From contig CM056993.1 of the NCBI GenBank assembly GCA_029891345.1, positions 278,396,016 through 278,460,015 on the forward strand: 64,000 bases of DNA. Reading direction: 5' to 3'. Made by a program: the position numbers and the translations under genes. The notes below the pieces were generated by a model that was given only the letters and a program-made list of their open reading frames with translations, made no database searches and was not told the DNA's origin. The DNA comes from Dryococelus australis. Its lineage: Eukaryota; Arthropoda; Insecta; Phasmatodea; Phasmatidae. The first letter of the stretch is position 1. The number at the start of each line of letters is the position of its first letter. This document shows, piece by piece, positions 1 through 10,907 of the stretch.

Positions 1-28
1 TAACTGACTACCTCCCTTGTGCAGTGAA

Positions 29-351
29 GTTTTTAAGCAAAGTAAAGTCGATATCTATGATGAAACACCGGTGAAGACAGTAGTGAGGATGTCACTGATA
101 CTGTTCAAGACATTCCTTCAACAAATACTGTGAAAAAGGCAGAAGGCATCAACAACACTTATTGTATATTTCCTGAAGACCAGAATGAACTTGTTAATAA
201 ACTTAGATATCTATTGCAGTTTAAAAAACACTATGAATATTATGGAATAAAAGAGATGGTTTTCACTATAACAACACTTAAGGATTATGGTTACATAGAA
301 TCAAGTAAAATCTTTAAACACCTGAGAAGTATAACAATACATTTTAGTTAA
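29..351 (+). pseudogene. 3' part of zinc-finger/DUF8207-like viral-element gene (left arm copy)
   Basis: This is the 3' end of a gene whose 5' part lies outside the window. The recognisable stretch is the C-terminal block around DQNELVNKLRYLL followed by TTLKDYGYIESSKIF. It matches the inverted copy at 12171-12861 and, more distantly, the C-terminus of the plus-strand gene at 39.2-40.06 kb. In arthropod genomes I associate this block with the DUF8207 family found beside virus-like capsid genes. Compared with the right-arm copy, one base is missing near position 75, which shifts the frame. The reading frame after about 130 stays open to the stop at 349-351. The function of the domain is unknown to me. 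Confidence 0.6.
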
Positions 352-1548
352 CCCTATTACTTAACCAAAAAAAGTAATTATTTCAAGTAAACATTGTGTA
401 ATAGGAATATGTTTCAATTTGAAATATTATGTTTTCCTCAAACCAATTAAGTCGTTTGAATTAGCCTGGAGTGTTAATTAGGTTTGTGTATAAATCCTAA
501 TTTTTGAGGAATAAAATAATAGCCTTATTTGAGGAATAAATACTGTCTGTGGAATAAAAAAGCCTTATCTGAGTCCTAAACAAACCTATTTGAGGAATAA
601 AGTATGTTATGAGGAATGAATCTGAGGAATAAGAAACTGAAAAACACCCTATAACATATAACCAATATTAAAAATTTTGGTATCTATATTTGTGAAGTGC
701 CCTATACTTACTGGTGCTATGATTTTTGTAACCTCCTGTACCTGGTTGTGTTAAAATGTTGTACATAAATTTTTGGATCATCCTGTATTTGTATATATTT
801 TGAAACAATTGTCTAATATGTCATATGTGTTGTAACAACATGTAGTTTCCTAATTTTGTAAATAAATGAAATGTCTTAAAATGAATGTTTACGTTTATTT
901 AACATATTCCTTATTGAAAGTGAACTTGTTTAAATAAGAAAAATGTTTTCTCCCAATATACATTTGCGAGGAATGTAATAAAAATGTCATAACAGAGAGA
1001 GAGATTCTTAAACTTTCTATTAAAAGTATGTTGCAACGAGTTAAACGTATATGAGTTCTATCAGAGACAAACTATGTTCTTATTAACATGACATACTGTT
1101 ATACCGAAAAAATCCAGAGGAAAAGTTCTGGAAGCGAGCACTCTACCCACTTTTCCATAACTAACAATATAATATACCATCCCTGATAAGGCTTGGTTGA
1201 TATAAATTGGGCTCGAGTCTGGGTTAGGTCATGTACGAATTTAATCTAGTTTCTGACTTTCAGCGTTGGTTACCTATGATTGTAATATATAGATTCTGGT
1301 TTCGAGTCTCGAGTTAGGTACGGATGAAATATAGTTTCCCTTCTAAGGGTTCAACCATAATAGATGATACATAATATACATTATGATATATGTTGGTAGG
1401 TTATGTTGCATAACTATATTTTACGTTGGTTCATTACGATATGTAATATGTAACATTCTTTCATGAAATAATAAACATAACATGTAATTAATAAAAAATA
1501 TATATTTGTTTGTGCACAGGGAAAAGATAGTTTAAATGTATGAGAAAG
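29..1548 (+). repeat. Left arm of long inverted repeat (about 1.5 kb)
   Basis: This segment recurs in reverse complement at 10908-12493 with small indels along its whole length. It holds the end of the zinc-finger/DUF8207-like gene, then about 1.2 kb of AT-rich sequence without a gene. That part includes a run of degenerate GAGGAATAAA-type repeats at about 500-630 and two direct copies of a tRNA B-box-like string (CTCGAGTCTGGGTTAGGT near 1211, CGAGTCTCGAGTTAGGT near 1303). Similarity fades near 1548. The outer end coincides with the window edge, so the true outer boundary is unknown. Confidence 0.85.
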
Positions 1549-2664
1549 CTTGTTGAAATGTATAACATTCTGCTTGCAAACACCTCGTATTGTGAAAATT
1601 TCATATTGGTATAATAATAGTTTGTGTAATAAATTGTTAAATAAGAATATAATACCAAACCTCGTGGCTTAAAACTGGACAAATACAACTTGAATTCTAA
1701 TATATACACGCTAAATAAAAAAAGTATAATATTATTTTTATTGTGTTAAATTTGCTTATAATTTAATAAAATCCATATCTGTTATGTAATATCTAGGTCT
1801 AATACATTTAGATAGCGAATTATGAAATAAAAAATTTAGCTAGAACTGATAATTGTGGGCTATAAATAGCACCTCCCACCCCACCCATGCATTTGCAAAT
1901 CTGACTTCATGGAGGTAGCACCTCTCTTCTCATGCTCGAACAGCCAGTGAAGTGGTCTGCAATGCCTAGGTCAAGGGCACCGGTCGCCTGCCCATCAGCT
2001 GCTACCAGGACCTGATGCAACTGTATTGTGTCGTGAATGAATTTCTCGTTTACAGTTCTACTGCCCATTTGGAAATTCGCCCGCTTTCTCTGGAATTCGG
2101 TCGGCCGCCCGCTCTCCTCTTGCTTGACTCTGTGGGGCTTTGCAAGCAAGGAACCAACTCGCCTGCCCATCGCTTCTGAAGCGACAGTGAAACCAAACCT
2201 CCTCACCTGTCTGAGAAGTTACCCGCAGAGATCGGTCGACCACTTGCTAGGCTGCCAGACTAGGATCCCATGGAGTTCCCAAGAAGATTGTGAGCACTTG
2301 CCTGCCCGATGCTTACCTGCAGAGCAGGGTAGTGCTCATGCAGCTTGACCTAGGTTTGGGTCTCCTTCATCAACCACCTTCTTCGCTACAAGAATTTAAG
2401 TTAAGAATAAATCTAGGGTTTCCTTTATTTTGCTTAATTTTTTTATATTTTCTTTAAACTTCCCTAGAAGCATTCACATTTTAAGAAATATTTATGGCTT
2501 GAAAGAAATTTAAATCAAACTGAATGATTGTTCTTTGGAATCTATTAAACATTTAAATTAATTTTCTTTACAAATCAGTGGATATTTCTTAAGTATTTTA
2601 GGAATGTTTAGTAATGTTTAAGGGTGGATGTTTAAGGAGGGCTTTTGGCTGTAATTGATTGTTA
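1549..2664. other. No gene recognised
   Basis: 1549-1860 is AT-rich. 1870-2350 is distinctly GC-richer and carries overlapping open frames on both strands (for example 1907-2206 minus and 2037-2348 plus). None resembles a protein family I know, and open frames on both strands are expected from composition. It may be a fragment of an unrecognised transposon. Confidence 0.4.
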
Positions 2665-3253
2665 GTGTGAGTATATGACTGTGAGCATGAGTTCTGGTGA
2701 AAAGTCATGAAAATTAAATTCCAGATGTAAATTTTTCATATAGTTTTGAGTTTATTTAGCAGAGCTGAGAGAAGAGGTATACCACCAGCAGACTCATACT
2801 TGCTCTATATGGAATAGGGTCCATGTCAATAACACACACCCACTGCCTCTCTTCATTGTTTAAATATTCGCAAAGTATGTGAAAAAGCATCTAGAATGTA
2901 TGGCCAAGTACTCTGAGAAATTTTGGTTATGTAGTTGTATGGCTGTGAGTGTGAATGCGGGGAAAAATTCATGTAAATTTAATTCCAGATATAATTTTTT
3001 CATGTAGTATTGAGTTTATTTAGCAGAGCTGAGAGAAGTATACCACAAGTAGATGGATCATTGCTCTATATGGGATAGGGGTTGTGTCAATAACATGCAC
3101 CTACAGCCTCTCTTTACTGTTTTAATATTCACAAAGAATATGAAAAAGCATCTAGAATGTATGACCAAATACTCTGAGAAATTTTGGTTAGGTAGTTGTA
3201 TGACTGCGAGTGTGAGTGTAGGGGATAAGTCATGTCAATTTAATTCCAGATGT
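2665..3253. repeat. Tandem repeat, about 2.3 copies of a ~260-bp unit
   Basis: The same string of landmarks recurs at about 260-265 bp spacing: GACTGTGAGCATGAG near 2678, its variant near 2943, and again near 3202. Each is followed by AATTCCAGAT, TTGAGTTTATTTAGCAGAGC, and a block ending in GAAAAAGCATCTAGAATGTA. The third unit is cut short at about 3253, where GC-rich sequence begins. Units differ by scattered substitutions and small indels. No coding potential is seen. Confidence 0.85.
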
Positions 3254-4139
3254 ATGTAGAGACGCGTGACAGTCCCTGCTGTCAGACTGCTCCTGCCCCT
3301 AGGTAACTTGGGCGACGCTAGGCGAGTCATGTCTAATCTACTTTATTTTGTCTGGGGCGCAGGTGCCAGCCCGGTGTACACTACGGGCCTCGTGGGTCGA
3401 TGGCTGGGCATGAAGTCAGGCCCTATGACCTAGACTCCCCTATGAGGTACCGGCCTCGGGTAGTGGCACAGCAAGTCGGCGAGGTGGTGTGGGGTTGGAG
3501 GGTACCTGTGCCTTTGTATTCACACTGACTGGTGTTTCGTTTGACTGGGGTGTGATCTGCTCTGGTACAGGTGCTCCAGGCTGTGGTTCGGTTTTGTCTG
3601 GTTGTCTGATGCCAAAAGTGCCTCCTGCACTACCAGATGGTATCCCTCTGCGACCTTGGTGGATGGCTCAAACTATCCAATGGGAAAAATGACTGGAACT
3701 GGTATCCTGAGGCGTCATTAAAGTGCAGCTTGTTCCTGTGGACTGAGTAACCCGGAACCGCTAGGGAGGATACGTTCTCCCTGGGAAAGCTTAGCAATTG
3801 CCCTCGCCTTTCTGGCCATCACTCAACTCCACCCCCGTGGGTGTATGGCATGAGGTATAGATCAGAACAGCAGGAGTTGGGTAGTTGATGTGTCAGTGTT
3901 TTGGTGTCCCATAGGTGTAGACTTCCCTGTACCAGCCTGCAGCCCTCTCAGCACCACTAGGGAGCTGTGAGAGTTGGGCATCTGGTTGGCAAGTCCAATC
4001 CACTGGCAACATACCTATGTCGTGGCTCTACCATTCCTTCCTCATGGTGCAAGGAATGGGTGGCCTTCCAATGGTGGTGTGGTGAGGGTCCCGGGGTCAC
4101 TGGCCTCCCTGAACTCAAAGAAGATACCCTCTTCGGCAC

Positions 4140-4205
<66 letters not shown>

Positions 4206-5130
4206 TGAGGATGGGGCAACTTCGAGCTGACAAGCCAATTTCCACAGGACGGTATCCTAATGTCGTGGATTACCGTTCCTCCCACGACGTATAAGGAATG
4301 GGTGGCCTTCCAAGGATGTACTTGTTCTGTTTTGCAGTGTGCGTTCGGCAGTATGAAAACCCGGTCTCCTGTCAAGTCCTGCAGCCCCGATGTGACACAG
4401 GAAAGAGCTTGGAGTGAAAGCCGAGATGACTGGTAAGAACGGTGATTATCTACCAAGTGAAATAAACACTGATGGCAGAGGTGATAACTCCTAATTCCCC
4501 CATGGAGTATACAGAAGGTTAAACACCCTATCATTAAACAGGGGAAGGCACCCCGTGCAAAGCTGGGTGGATTAGGCAGTTAATGCGTGTTTCCTCGAGG
4601 CGAGCTCCACTCTCAGGTAACTGCCTGTTAGGGACCAATCGTGTTTAAGTGTAACTTCTTGACATCCGCTGGGTCTTCCATAGGATTCCGCTGCAGAGGA
4701 ACTTCGGCCCTACGAAGAGAGCGATAAAGCTCAGGAGAGGTTGGAGCCTCGGCAGCAGTAACTGGGTCAGTGAGAGTTCAGGAAGCGATCCAGTACTGAG
4801 AAGAACTGGCGATCAGGAGGCTTGATTGCCGGACATTTTATACTTCTCGGCCATCCCTTCTTCTGCTGGCATGGTGCGTTTGGGGAGGGGGCACAGTAGG
4901 TTCGAGCCCGGTATCTGGATTCTGCGAATGGGTGGCGTATTGAAGAGCGCCAGGATCTAGTCTCTTGTATGTGGTGGCATCTAGTGGCACACTGTGGTAC
5001 TTGAAACAGACCTCTTGCATAGTCTCGGTGGCTCATCAGGTCTTGCAGATGGCGGCAGTGATGTGACTTATGGAAGAGCTGTCAGGAGTGTAGTTGTCTG
5101 ATGAGTAGCAGTCATTTACTATAGTAGAGA
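3254..5130. repeat. GC-rich repeat, unclassified transposon-like sequence
   Basis: Base composition switches sharply here from AT-rich to GC-rich, with no open frame of recognised family on either strand. The motif AGGAATGGGTGGCCTTCCAA occurs twice (near 4052 and 4296). In the first copy it sits beside an inverted CATTCCTT, which would form a small hairpin. A (GA)n microsatellite lies between the two copies. The composition and repeated hairpin motifs suggest the untranslated or terminal region of a retroelement, but I cannot name it. Confidence 0.35.
4142..4202. repeat. (GA)n microsatellite
   Basis: About 30 uninterrupted AG units. The long Arg-Glu and Leu-Ser open frames across it are artefacts of the dinucleotide repeat. 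Confidence 0.95.
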
Positions 5131-5436
5131 AGACGTCATGCCTCAGTAGTTATAAGAAATGTTTAAGGGAGGGATGTGCATATAAGGTATGAACTATGGA
5201 ACAGATAAAACAAGCCGGAACTATGCCCCTCATGTAAAGCATGATGGGGGAGATGTATATTCTCAGCTCCCAAGCTTGTTCAATATGAGTTGACTAAAGA
5301 AGGATGTATGATGACGAATATATGAGCCTTGAGTATTTCTAACAAATGAAATATTTTTGATGTGTATACTATGTGATGGTTTGGGCAATTAAATTAATTT
5401 TTACACATTTCATTTTTAAAGTTGTTGGGTAAATGC

Positions 5437-5481
5437 GAGTGAGAGAGATAGAGAGAGAGTGTGTGTGTGTGAGAGAGAGAG

Positions 5482-5516
<35 letters not shown>
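5437..5516. repeat. Compound GA/GT microsatellite
   Basis: Mixed GA, GATA and GT runs interrupted by GGGG. Confidence 0.9.
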
Positions 5517-5518
<2 letters not shown>

Positions 5519-5594
5519 TCTATTTTAAGTTTCAGAAAAATTTTACTTCTAAAATGCATGATTGTATATTTGTAAGAGTATTACATGTGTATGT

Positions 5595-5935
5595 AGGTTT
5601 GCTGTATGTATTGCATGTTTAGTTTTATAGCACAAAATGTTTGAATTTTAATATTTTTTAAAGAATGTTTAGTTTATAGCATAAAATATGTTTGAATTTT
5701 ATACAAGTCTTTTAAATGCTTTGAGTGTAACAGATTAGTTCCCCTTGCTAAAACTTTCGTTATTAAATTTATTTTCAAAAAATTTATAAAATCCGCAACA
5801 TTTTTTAACGGTGTAAAACTACTTAAAAGTTTTTGAAACTGTATCTCTACTTAAACGTTTTGATGGTGTAAAACTTCTTAAAAGTTTTTGATGGTACATC
5901 ACTACTATAAAGTTTTGATGGTGTAAGATTCTATT
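5595..5935. repeat. Short degenerate tandem repeats
   Basis: Two copies of a ~70-bp unit containing GTTTAGTTTATAGCA and TGTTTGAATTTTA run from about 5620 to 5705. From 5808 to 5930 a ~60-bp unit built on GATGGTGTAAAACTTCTTAAA is repeated about three times. Non-coding. Confidence 0.7.
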
Positions 5936-6872
5936 TTTTTATGTAACATTTTTCTCTCACAAAAGTGGTGTTCAGAGTGGGCTTAAACTGGAATGCAATA
6001 TCGTTAACACAGTCCACTCACTTTTTACAAAACGCAACTTGCCGCTGGGAAAAATAGGCAAGGCAAATCCTGGGATACTGTCAATTAAGTACTGGAGAAG
6101 GGATGTTTGACAAGAAATCCATGCCACAGAGAAGTTGACAGAGTGGCATGGCTAGAGGGGAAGTGCCCAGTCTCCCACGGTCGCGCATGTGCACCCACAG
6201 GCTTTGCATGACAGCGGTGGTGAAGGGGAAGTTGTCGGGCTAGGTTGGAGGGCAAGTGCCAACTTTCTCCTTTTCCTATCCCTCGTCACAATGCAGAGAC
6301 ACCTGCAGGGTCTATGTGATATCTCATTGGAGGTGAAAGGGAGCGGGCAGGGGGTTGTTAGTCAGGCCTGGGAGGGGTAGAGCGACTATTAGATGGCACA
6401 TGTGGGCACTAATGGTAGTTTAGTGTACTAGAGTTTCCATTCTTTCATCCGTTTCATGATATGCATATCTCTCATCTGTGTGGACCAGCCCGGCCTGGCG
6501 CTTCTCGCCTCATTTCCCCTCACCCTGCACATGCCGCCATCACGCAGCCAAGACCTTGGCCCATCTATTGTGTTTCTCCTCACCTGCTAGCTACCTGACT
6601 GCAAATGTATTCGGGCTTTAGTGCCTTTTACTCACAGCTCTCGCTCCTATATTTCCCCAACAAAGATAACATTTAAAATTGAGAAAAAAAAACTGGTTTT
6701 TCTAGGCTGTTAATAATAATGAAATTATTATTTCTACTTGTATTATGTGTGCTTGTGTGTGTTATTAAGAGTTTTTTTCTTTTCTCAGAACGAGGGGTTA
6801 CTTGAGTGTATTTATTGTGGCGTTTAAAGTTTTATATCGGGAAAACTAAAGAAAGTTTTTAGTTAGGTGAAA
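5936..6872. other. No gene recognised
   Basis: Mixed-composition intergenic sequence. A short open frame at 6189-6380 has no recognisable features. The last ~170 bp before 6873 are AT-rich and could be the leader of the small gene at 6873, but I see no defined promoter. Confidence 0.4.
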
Positions 6873-7214
6873 ATGGGAGAGCGTAAGCGATCCTGTATTG
6901 ACATATTGCTTGAAGATCTTTACGTAAGCAATTCCGATTCGGAATGACAGACAGAAAGACAAACAAGCTGTCGAGACAGTGTCCCTGAGCCTAAGCGGAC
7001 ACGAGTTAATCTTTTGGACGATGATCCCTACTTAAGCAATTCTAGCACGAATTCGCTTACGGAGAGATTGTCAAAACCAAAAGGTCAAAACTTGTCCCCT
7101 TCCCCCTCATCAGATCTTGAGACCAAAGTTTCGCTCGCTCCCCAAATGCGCTCAATTCTCGGCTATAAGCGAAATGGCTTTCTATATGAGCCTTTAGAAA
7201 GCCGCATCGACTGA
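6873..7214 (+). pseudogene. Small acidic/Ser-rich gene of virus-like element, one in-frame stop
   Basis: From the ATG at 6873 one frame runs to the stop at 7212-7214 (about 113 codons), broken only by TGA at 6945-6947. The two halves carry related strings: EDLYVSNSDSE before the stop and DDDPYLSNSSTNS after it, which suggests an internal duplication. The N-terminus is basic (MGERKRS) and a second basic patch, PKRTRV, resembles a nuclear-localisation signal. It sits 328 bp upstream of the zinc-finger ORF on the same strand, so both probably come from one virus-like element. I do not recognise the family. Confidence 0.5.
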
Positions 7215-7542
7215 TTTTACTAAATTAATTAAAGTTCACTTAAAAATAATTTTATTTATATAAAATAATACAGTTTTTTATGCTAGTAAAACATATTTTA
7301 TTTACAGGTAAGTGGATTAAGTGTGGTCATTTTCCTCTGTTTTCAGCACGATCTACGTATATTATGACATTAATTGTGCTTTCTGTATCGTCAATGAAAA
7401 TACCGGTTTCAGATGTATTGTGTGATAAAACGAATAATCTAATTTAATTTACAATCCCTAGAAATTAACTATTGCTCACGTTTGCATTCCGTAAAGTTAT
7501 CTATAACCTTTTATAAGCAGTTTCATTATAACTTGGAATAGT

Positions 7543-7917
7543 ATGGAAGGAATGATGTCTTTGCTGTGTCGCTTCTGCGATAAAGAATTTACAGATTTAT
7601 GGAACTTACGACGTCACGAAAGAACGACCTGCAAGATGAACAGTTCGACTGTTAGTTTTGAATGTGAATTCTGCCAGAAGCAGTTGTCTCGGGTTAATGT
7701 TTTAAAGAGACACTATAAAAGCTGCAGCTGTGGTTCTCCATATCCACACCCACATCTACATCCACATCCACACCTACATCCACATCCACACCTACATCCA
7801 CATCCACATCCACGTCCATCTCCACAATCTGGTACAAAATCTGCTCCTCAGTTACCTCCAAATATTATATATGTTAATTCAGGGATGAAAAGTAATCCGA
7901 TGCCCCAGCTTCAGTGA
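7543..7917 (+). CDS. Two-finger C2H2/C2HC-type zinc-finger protein of virus-like element
   Basis: An intact 124-residue frame. Residues 9-30 form a first finger (CRFCDKEF, then HERTTC) and residues 40-61 a second (CEFCQKQL, then HYKSC). In each the last ligand is Cys rather than His. From residue 66 a His-Pro-rich tract (HPHLHPHP repeats) is encoded by a DNA minisatellite. The same two-finger layout occurs in the minus-strand gene at 12.7-12.86 kb, which continues into a DUF8207-like C-terminus. Here that C-terminus is absent, so the ORF may be truncated. The role is probably nucleic-acid binding. With no stops or frameshifts it is the best preserved viral-element ORF in the window, but at this length that could be chance survival. 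Confidence 0.6.
   Translation: MEGMMSLLCRFCDKEFTDLWNLRRHERTTCKMNSSTVSFECEFCQKQLSRVNVLKRHYKSCSCGSPYPHPHLHPHPHLHPHPHLHPHPHPRPSPQSGTKSAPQLPPNIIYVNSGMKSNPMPQLQ
7737..7830. repeat. 12-bp minisatellite inside zinc-finger ORF
   Basis: Repeated CCACATCCACAC/CCACATCTACAT units encode the HPHL/HPHP tract. Because the period is a multiple of three, copy-number change keeps the frame. Confidence 0.85.
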
Positions 7918-8074
7918 AATTTCATCATCTAGTCTCAAATACGAGATAGTGGCTACCGCGTTCGCCGACAGTATAACATGATGCATGGATAATTAACGAT
8001 AGGGATATCCATATATTTCAGTACAGGCTGGCGGTAAGTAATCCAAGTTATTAGCGATAAGAATGTTTGCAATC
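7918..8074. other. No gene recognised
   Basis: Spacer between the zinc-finger ORF and the SINE tail. Nothing recognisable. Confidence 0.4.
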
Positions 8075-8140
8075 CGATGCTGCTCCATACTCGCCTCGCT
8101 TCATCCTCATCGACTCTCAAGACCCGGTTTCGAGAATCGC
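8075..8140 (+). mobile_element. SINE-1 3' fragment
   Basis: Carries the tail block of the tRNA-derived SINE seen in full at 20430-20663: GCTGCTCCATACTCGCC, then CTCATCGACTCTCAAGACCC. The tRNA-like head is missing. Confidence 0.65.
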
Positions 8141-8149
8141 TATAATCTC

Positions 8150-10907
8150 TTCACTCGCTCCGATGTACAGATAAAACATTTTTGCTACAAGGTTTTAATA
8201 AAATTACAAATCCATAAATCAGATGATGTCTTACTAGAGGTTATTAAATAATATATGTCTAAATTTTTTTCCCCTCGATACTTCAGTTAATGTCATGACA
8301 TATTCTGCCTTGTCATCTACAACACCACGACTGTCAATGATGTTCATCTGCCGTCACCATACACACCTCCTGTTCCACAGTCATCGCAGCTGTCTGCAAT
8401 CATCATCGCACTTGACTACAATCGTCATCGCAGCTGTCTACACAAACTATAAATTGTGTTACCATTCAATGCTGCTGCTACCTGTTTGCCTACCTGTAAG
8501 GCATTACATAACTTCTGTATCAACTCTCTTGATACAATTGTCTTCGATAAATTGCCCCCTTCTCAAATAAGAAGAAATCCAAAGTGGAAACTGCATGAGT
8601 GTGAGTGTTTTACCTCAGTCACTTGGTGTGTGTGAGTGAGAATTACCCATATGTGACAAGTGAACACCCCTCTGTGCATGTCTACGAACACACCTCCCGA
8701 ATATGTCGTTAGGGAAAATATTGTAAATATTTAGGAAAGAGAGACATCAACCATAATGCTCTGAAAATTGTTTCTTGTACATAAATCTCTTCAATTGTGT
8801 TTTAATTTTTGTAAATATTTTTTAAATCTTGTAATAGATGTCAAACACTTTTGTAACAGTAGTAGTTTTAGTAATAGTAGAGTAGTAATAATAGTTTTAG
8901 TAACAGTAGTTGTAGTAGTAAGTTTAAAATATACATAACTTTGAGTAAATGTGTGATAGTTTAAAACATAATATGTCTTGATAAAATGACTTTGAAAAAC
9001 TTGTAGGGTAATTAAGTTTGTAACATGAGTTTTGTATATTGCAATGTATTGTTTTTGTAAAAAATTGCTTGTTTTTGGTAATTTGGCTGTAAGATGATTG
9101 TTTTTAAAGTACGTGCAAAATTGTTTTGTAAATATCTGTATAAAAATTGTGATTGAAAGATGACTTTTACTTTGTGCGGATCTTTGCTGTAAAGTGAATA
9201 TTTTTGTGTGATATTGTAAATACTTAAGTTTAAGGATGATTTCGAAAATAATATTTTATAATAATATTTTAAAAAGGAATAGTGTGAGACTTTTTTTTTA
9301 AATTCCCCATTCCACTAACTTTTTTCAATAATATCTTATGTATAATGAGTGATGGTTTATTAGTAGTGAAAAGAAATGAGTAGGTGTCTATCAGTAGTGG
9401 TGAGGTGATGACCTGTATAAAAAAATTCAGGATAACTGTTTGCTTGCTTTCATGAAGAAAATTTAATTTTCTTAACTTAAAAACTAACTTTGAAGGGCTG
9501 ATGGGAAATTACAGAAAATTATGGAGAAAATCAAACATAGCGGAATGAATGAATGAAGTTTTGCAAAGGAATGAGGCAACAGGTTAGAATCCTGAGAGAA
9601 CTTTATTGGGCTGTTGGACAAGAACTCTAGGGAATTTAACTAAAGTTATACACAAAGACCTTTTCAGAGGGGCAGGTAGAAAGACCTCTTGGTAACACAC
9701 CACAATGTTTATCTGCTGCCCTAAAACTGGGAACGTTCAACCAAACTTTAAAAAAAAATATTTCTCCTTCACAGCATCAAGTTTACAGCTGTTGCAGAAT
9801 CAACATTCAGATGTCTGGCGGTGAAAAAAAAAAAAAAACCAACACAGCCATACTTTACACAAAATCAGAAAACATAATTGAAAAACTTTTTTTAGAATAG
9901 TAAAATTCAACTCTGTTACTTACTATTTTTTATTGAGTTAATTTTATAGTAGGAAAGTAAAATTTCAATATTAGATAGTGTTCGTTTAAAATGAAAATTG
10001 AAACACAGAATAATAAAGTTGAACAATATTGTATTATATTTTCCTGTACGATAGCGTAGCCGAAAATCTTGGGTTGGTAGTCCTGAAAGTTTTCTCGGTG
10101 GTAATGCTGTGCAACAGTGAAATGGGAGATTAAAATTTCTGGCTTAGAGGCCGTTTTCAACTTAATTCATTATCAAGTTCAAGATACATGTTATGATCTA
10201 ATTGTAGTAAATATGTTCCCATTTTCTTAATCCGTATATTGATAATCATATTTATGATAAACATATATGGATATTTTACACAAATGTATCCTATCACGTT
10301 TCCAATTTGGTTAAAATTCTATTTTATAGTATGTTTCTGTCGAATTTTTTTCTTAAAGGTTATTATGGGGGAGTAAAAACTTGTTTGATAAATATTTGTT
10401 CATTTTTATATATAAGTCTTGTGTATTTTTTTTAATTTCTATATATTTTCCTGCATAATTGAGTTTGCAAAGTGAATATTAATTTTTTCAAGTAGAAGAC
10501 AAAATATTTTTGCTCGGGAGATTTCAAACAGCTAGGAAGACATTTTGACCTTGTTAGTCTCGACGGTTGAAATAATCGTTGACCTGAAATGCACTCCCCT
10601 CCAGAATGAACCTTGGTATTTTGCTTTGTCGAAAGAGACACTTTCCCTATGGTATAACAAAACGGAAATGTGTTATGCGGGGGTTTGTTGGACTCAGGCT
10701 GACAACCTCTGAAATCTTGGTTTCTGTAGTTGATACCATTGAAATTTAACCTTGAATGAATGGTCACACTGTTAACACCTCAGATCTCTAAACGTAAGAG
10801 GTTTTGAGATATTGGTAAACACTATACTCCTAAAATTTCGAAGATAGTATAAATTATAAAGTAGATAAGGTTTAATCTGAAAAATTCCACACTATTCATT
10901 TAACTTT
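8150..10907. other. AT-rich intergenic sequence, no gene recognised
   Basis: Includes a degenerate TAGTAGTAA-rich tract at 8855-8935 and many TTTTGTAAATA-type motifs between 8700 and 9250, giving a low-complexity feel. Open frames (8295-8570 plus, 9930-10160 minus, 10432-10767 minus) have no recognisable domains. Confidence 0.5.

Noticed and set aside
1907-2348. Overlapping ~100-codon frames on both strands
   Set aside because: No domain, no codon bias evident, and opposite-strand openness of equal length points to composition.
3957-4534. Open frames up to 139 codons around 4.0-4.5 kb
   Set aside because: They run through the (GA)n microsatellite in all frames and encode only Arg-Glu or Ser-Leu repeats there.
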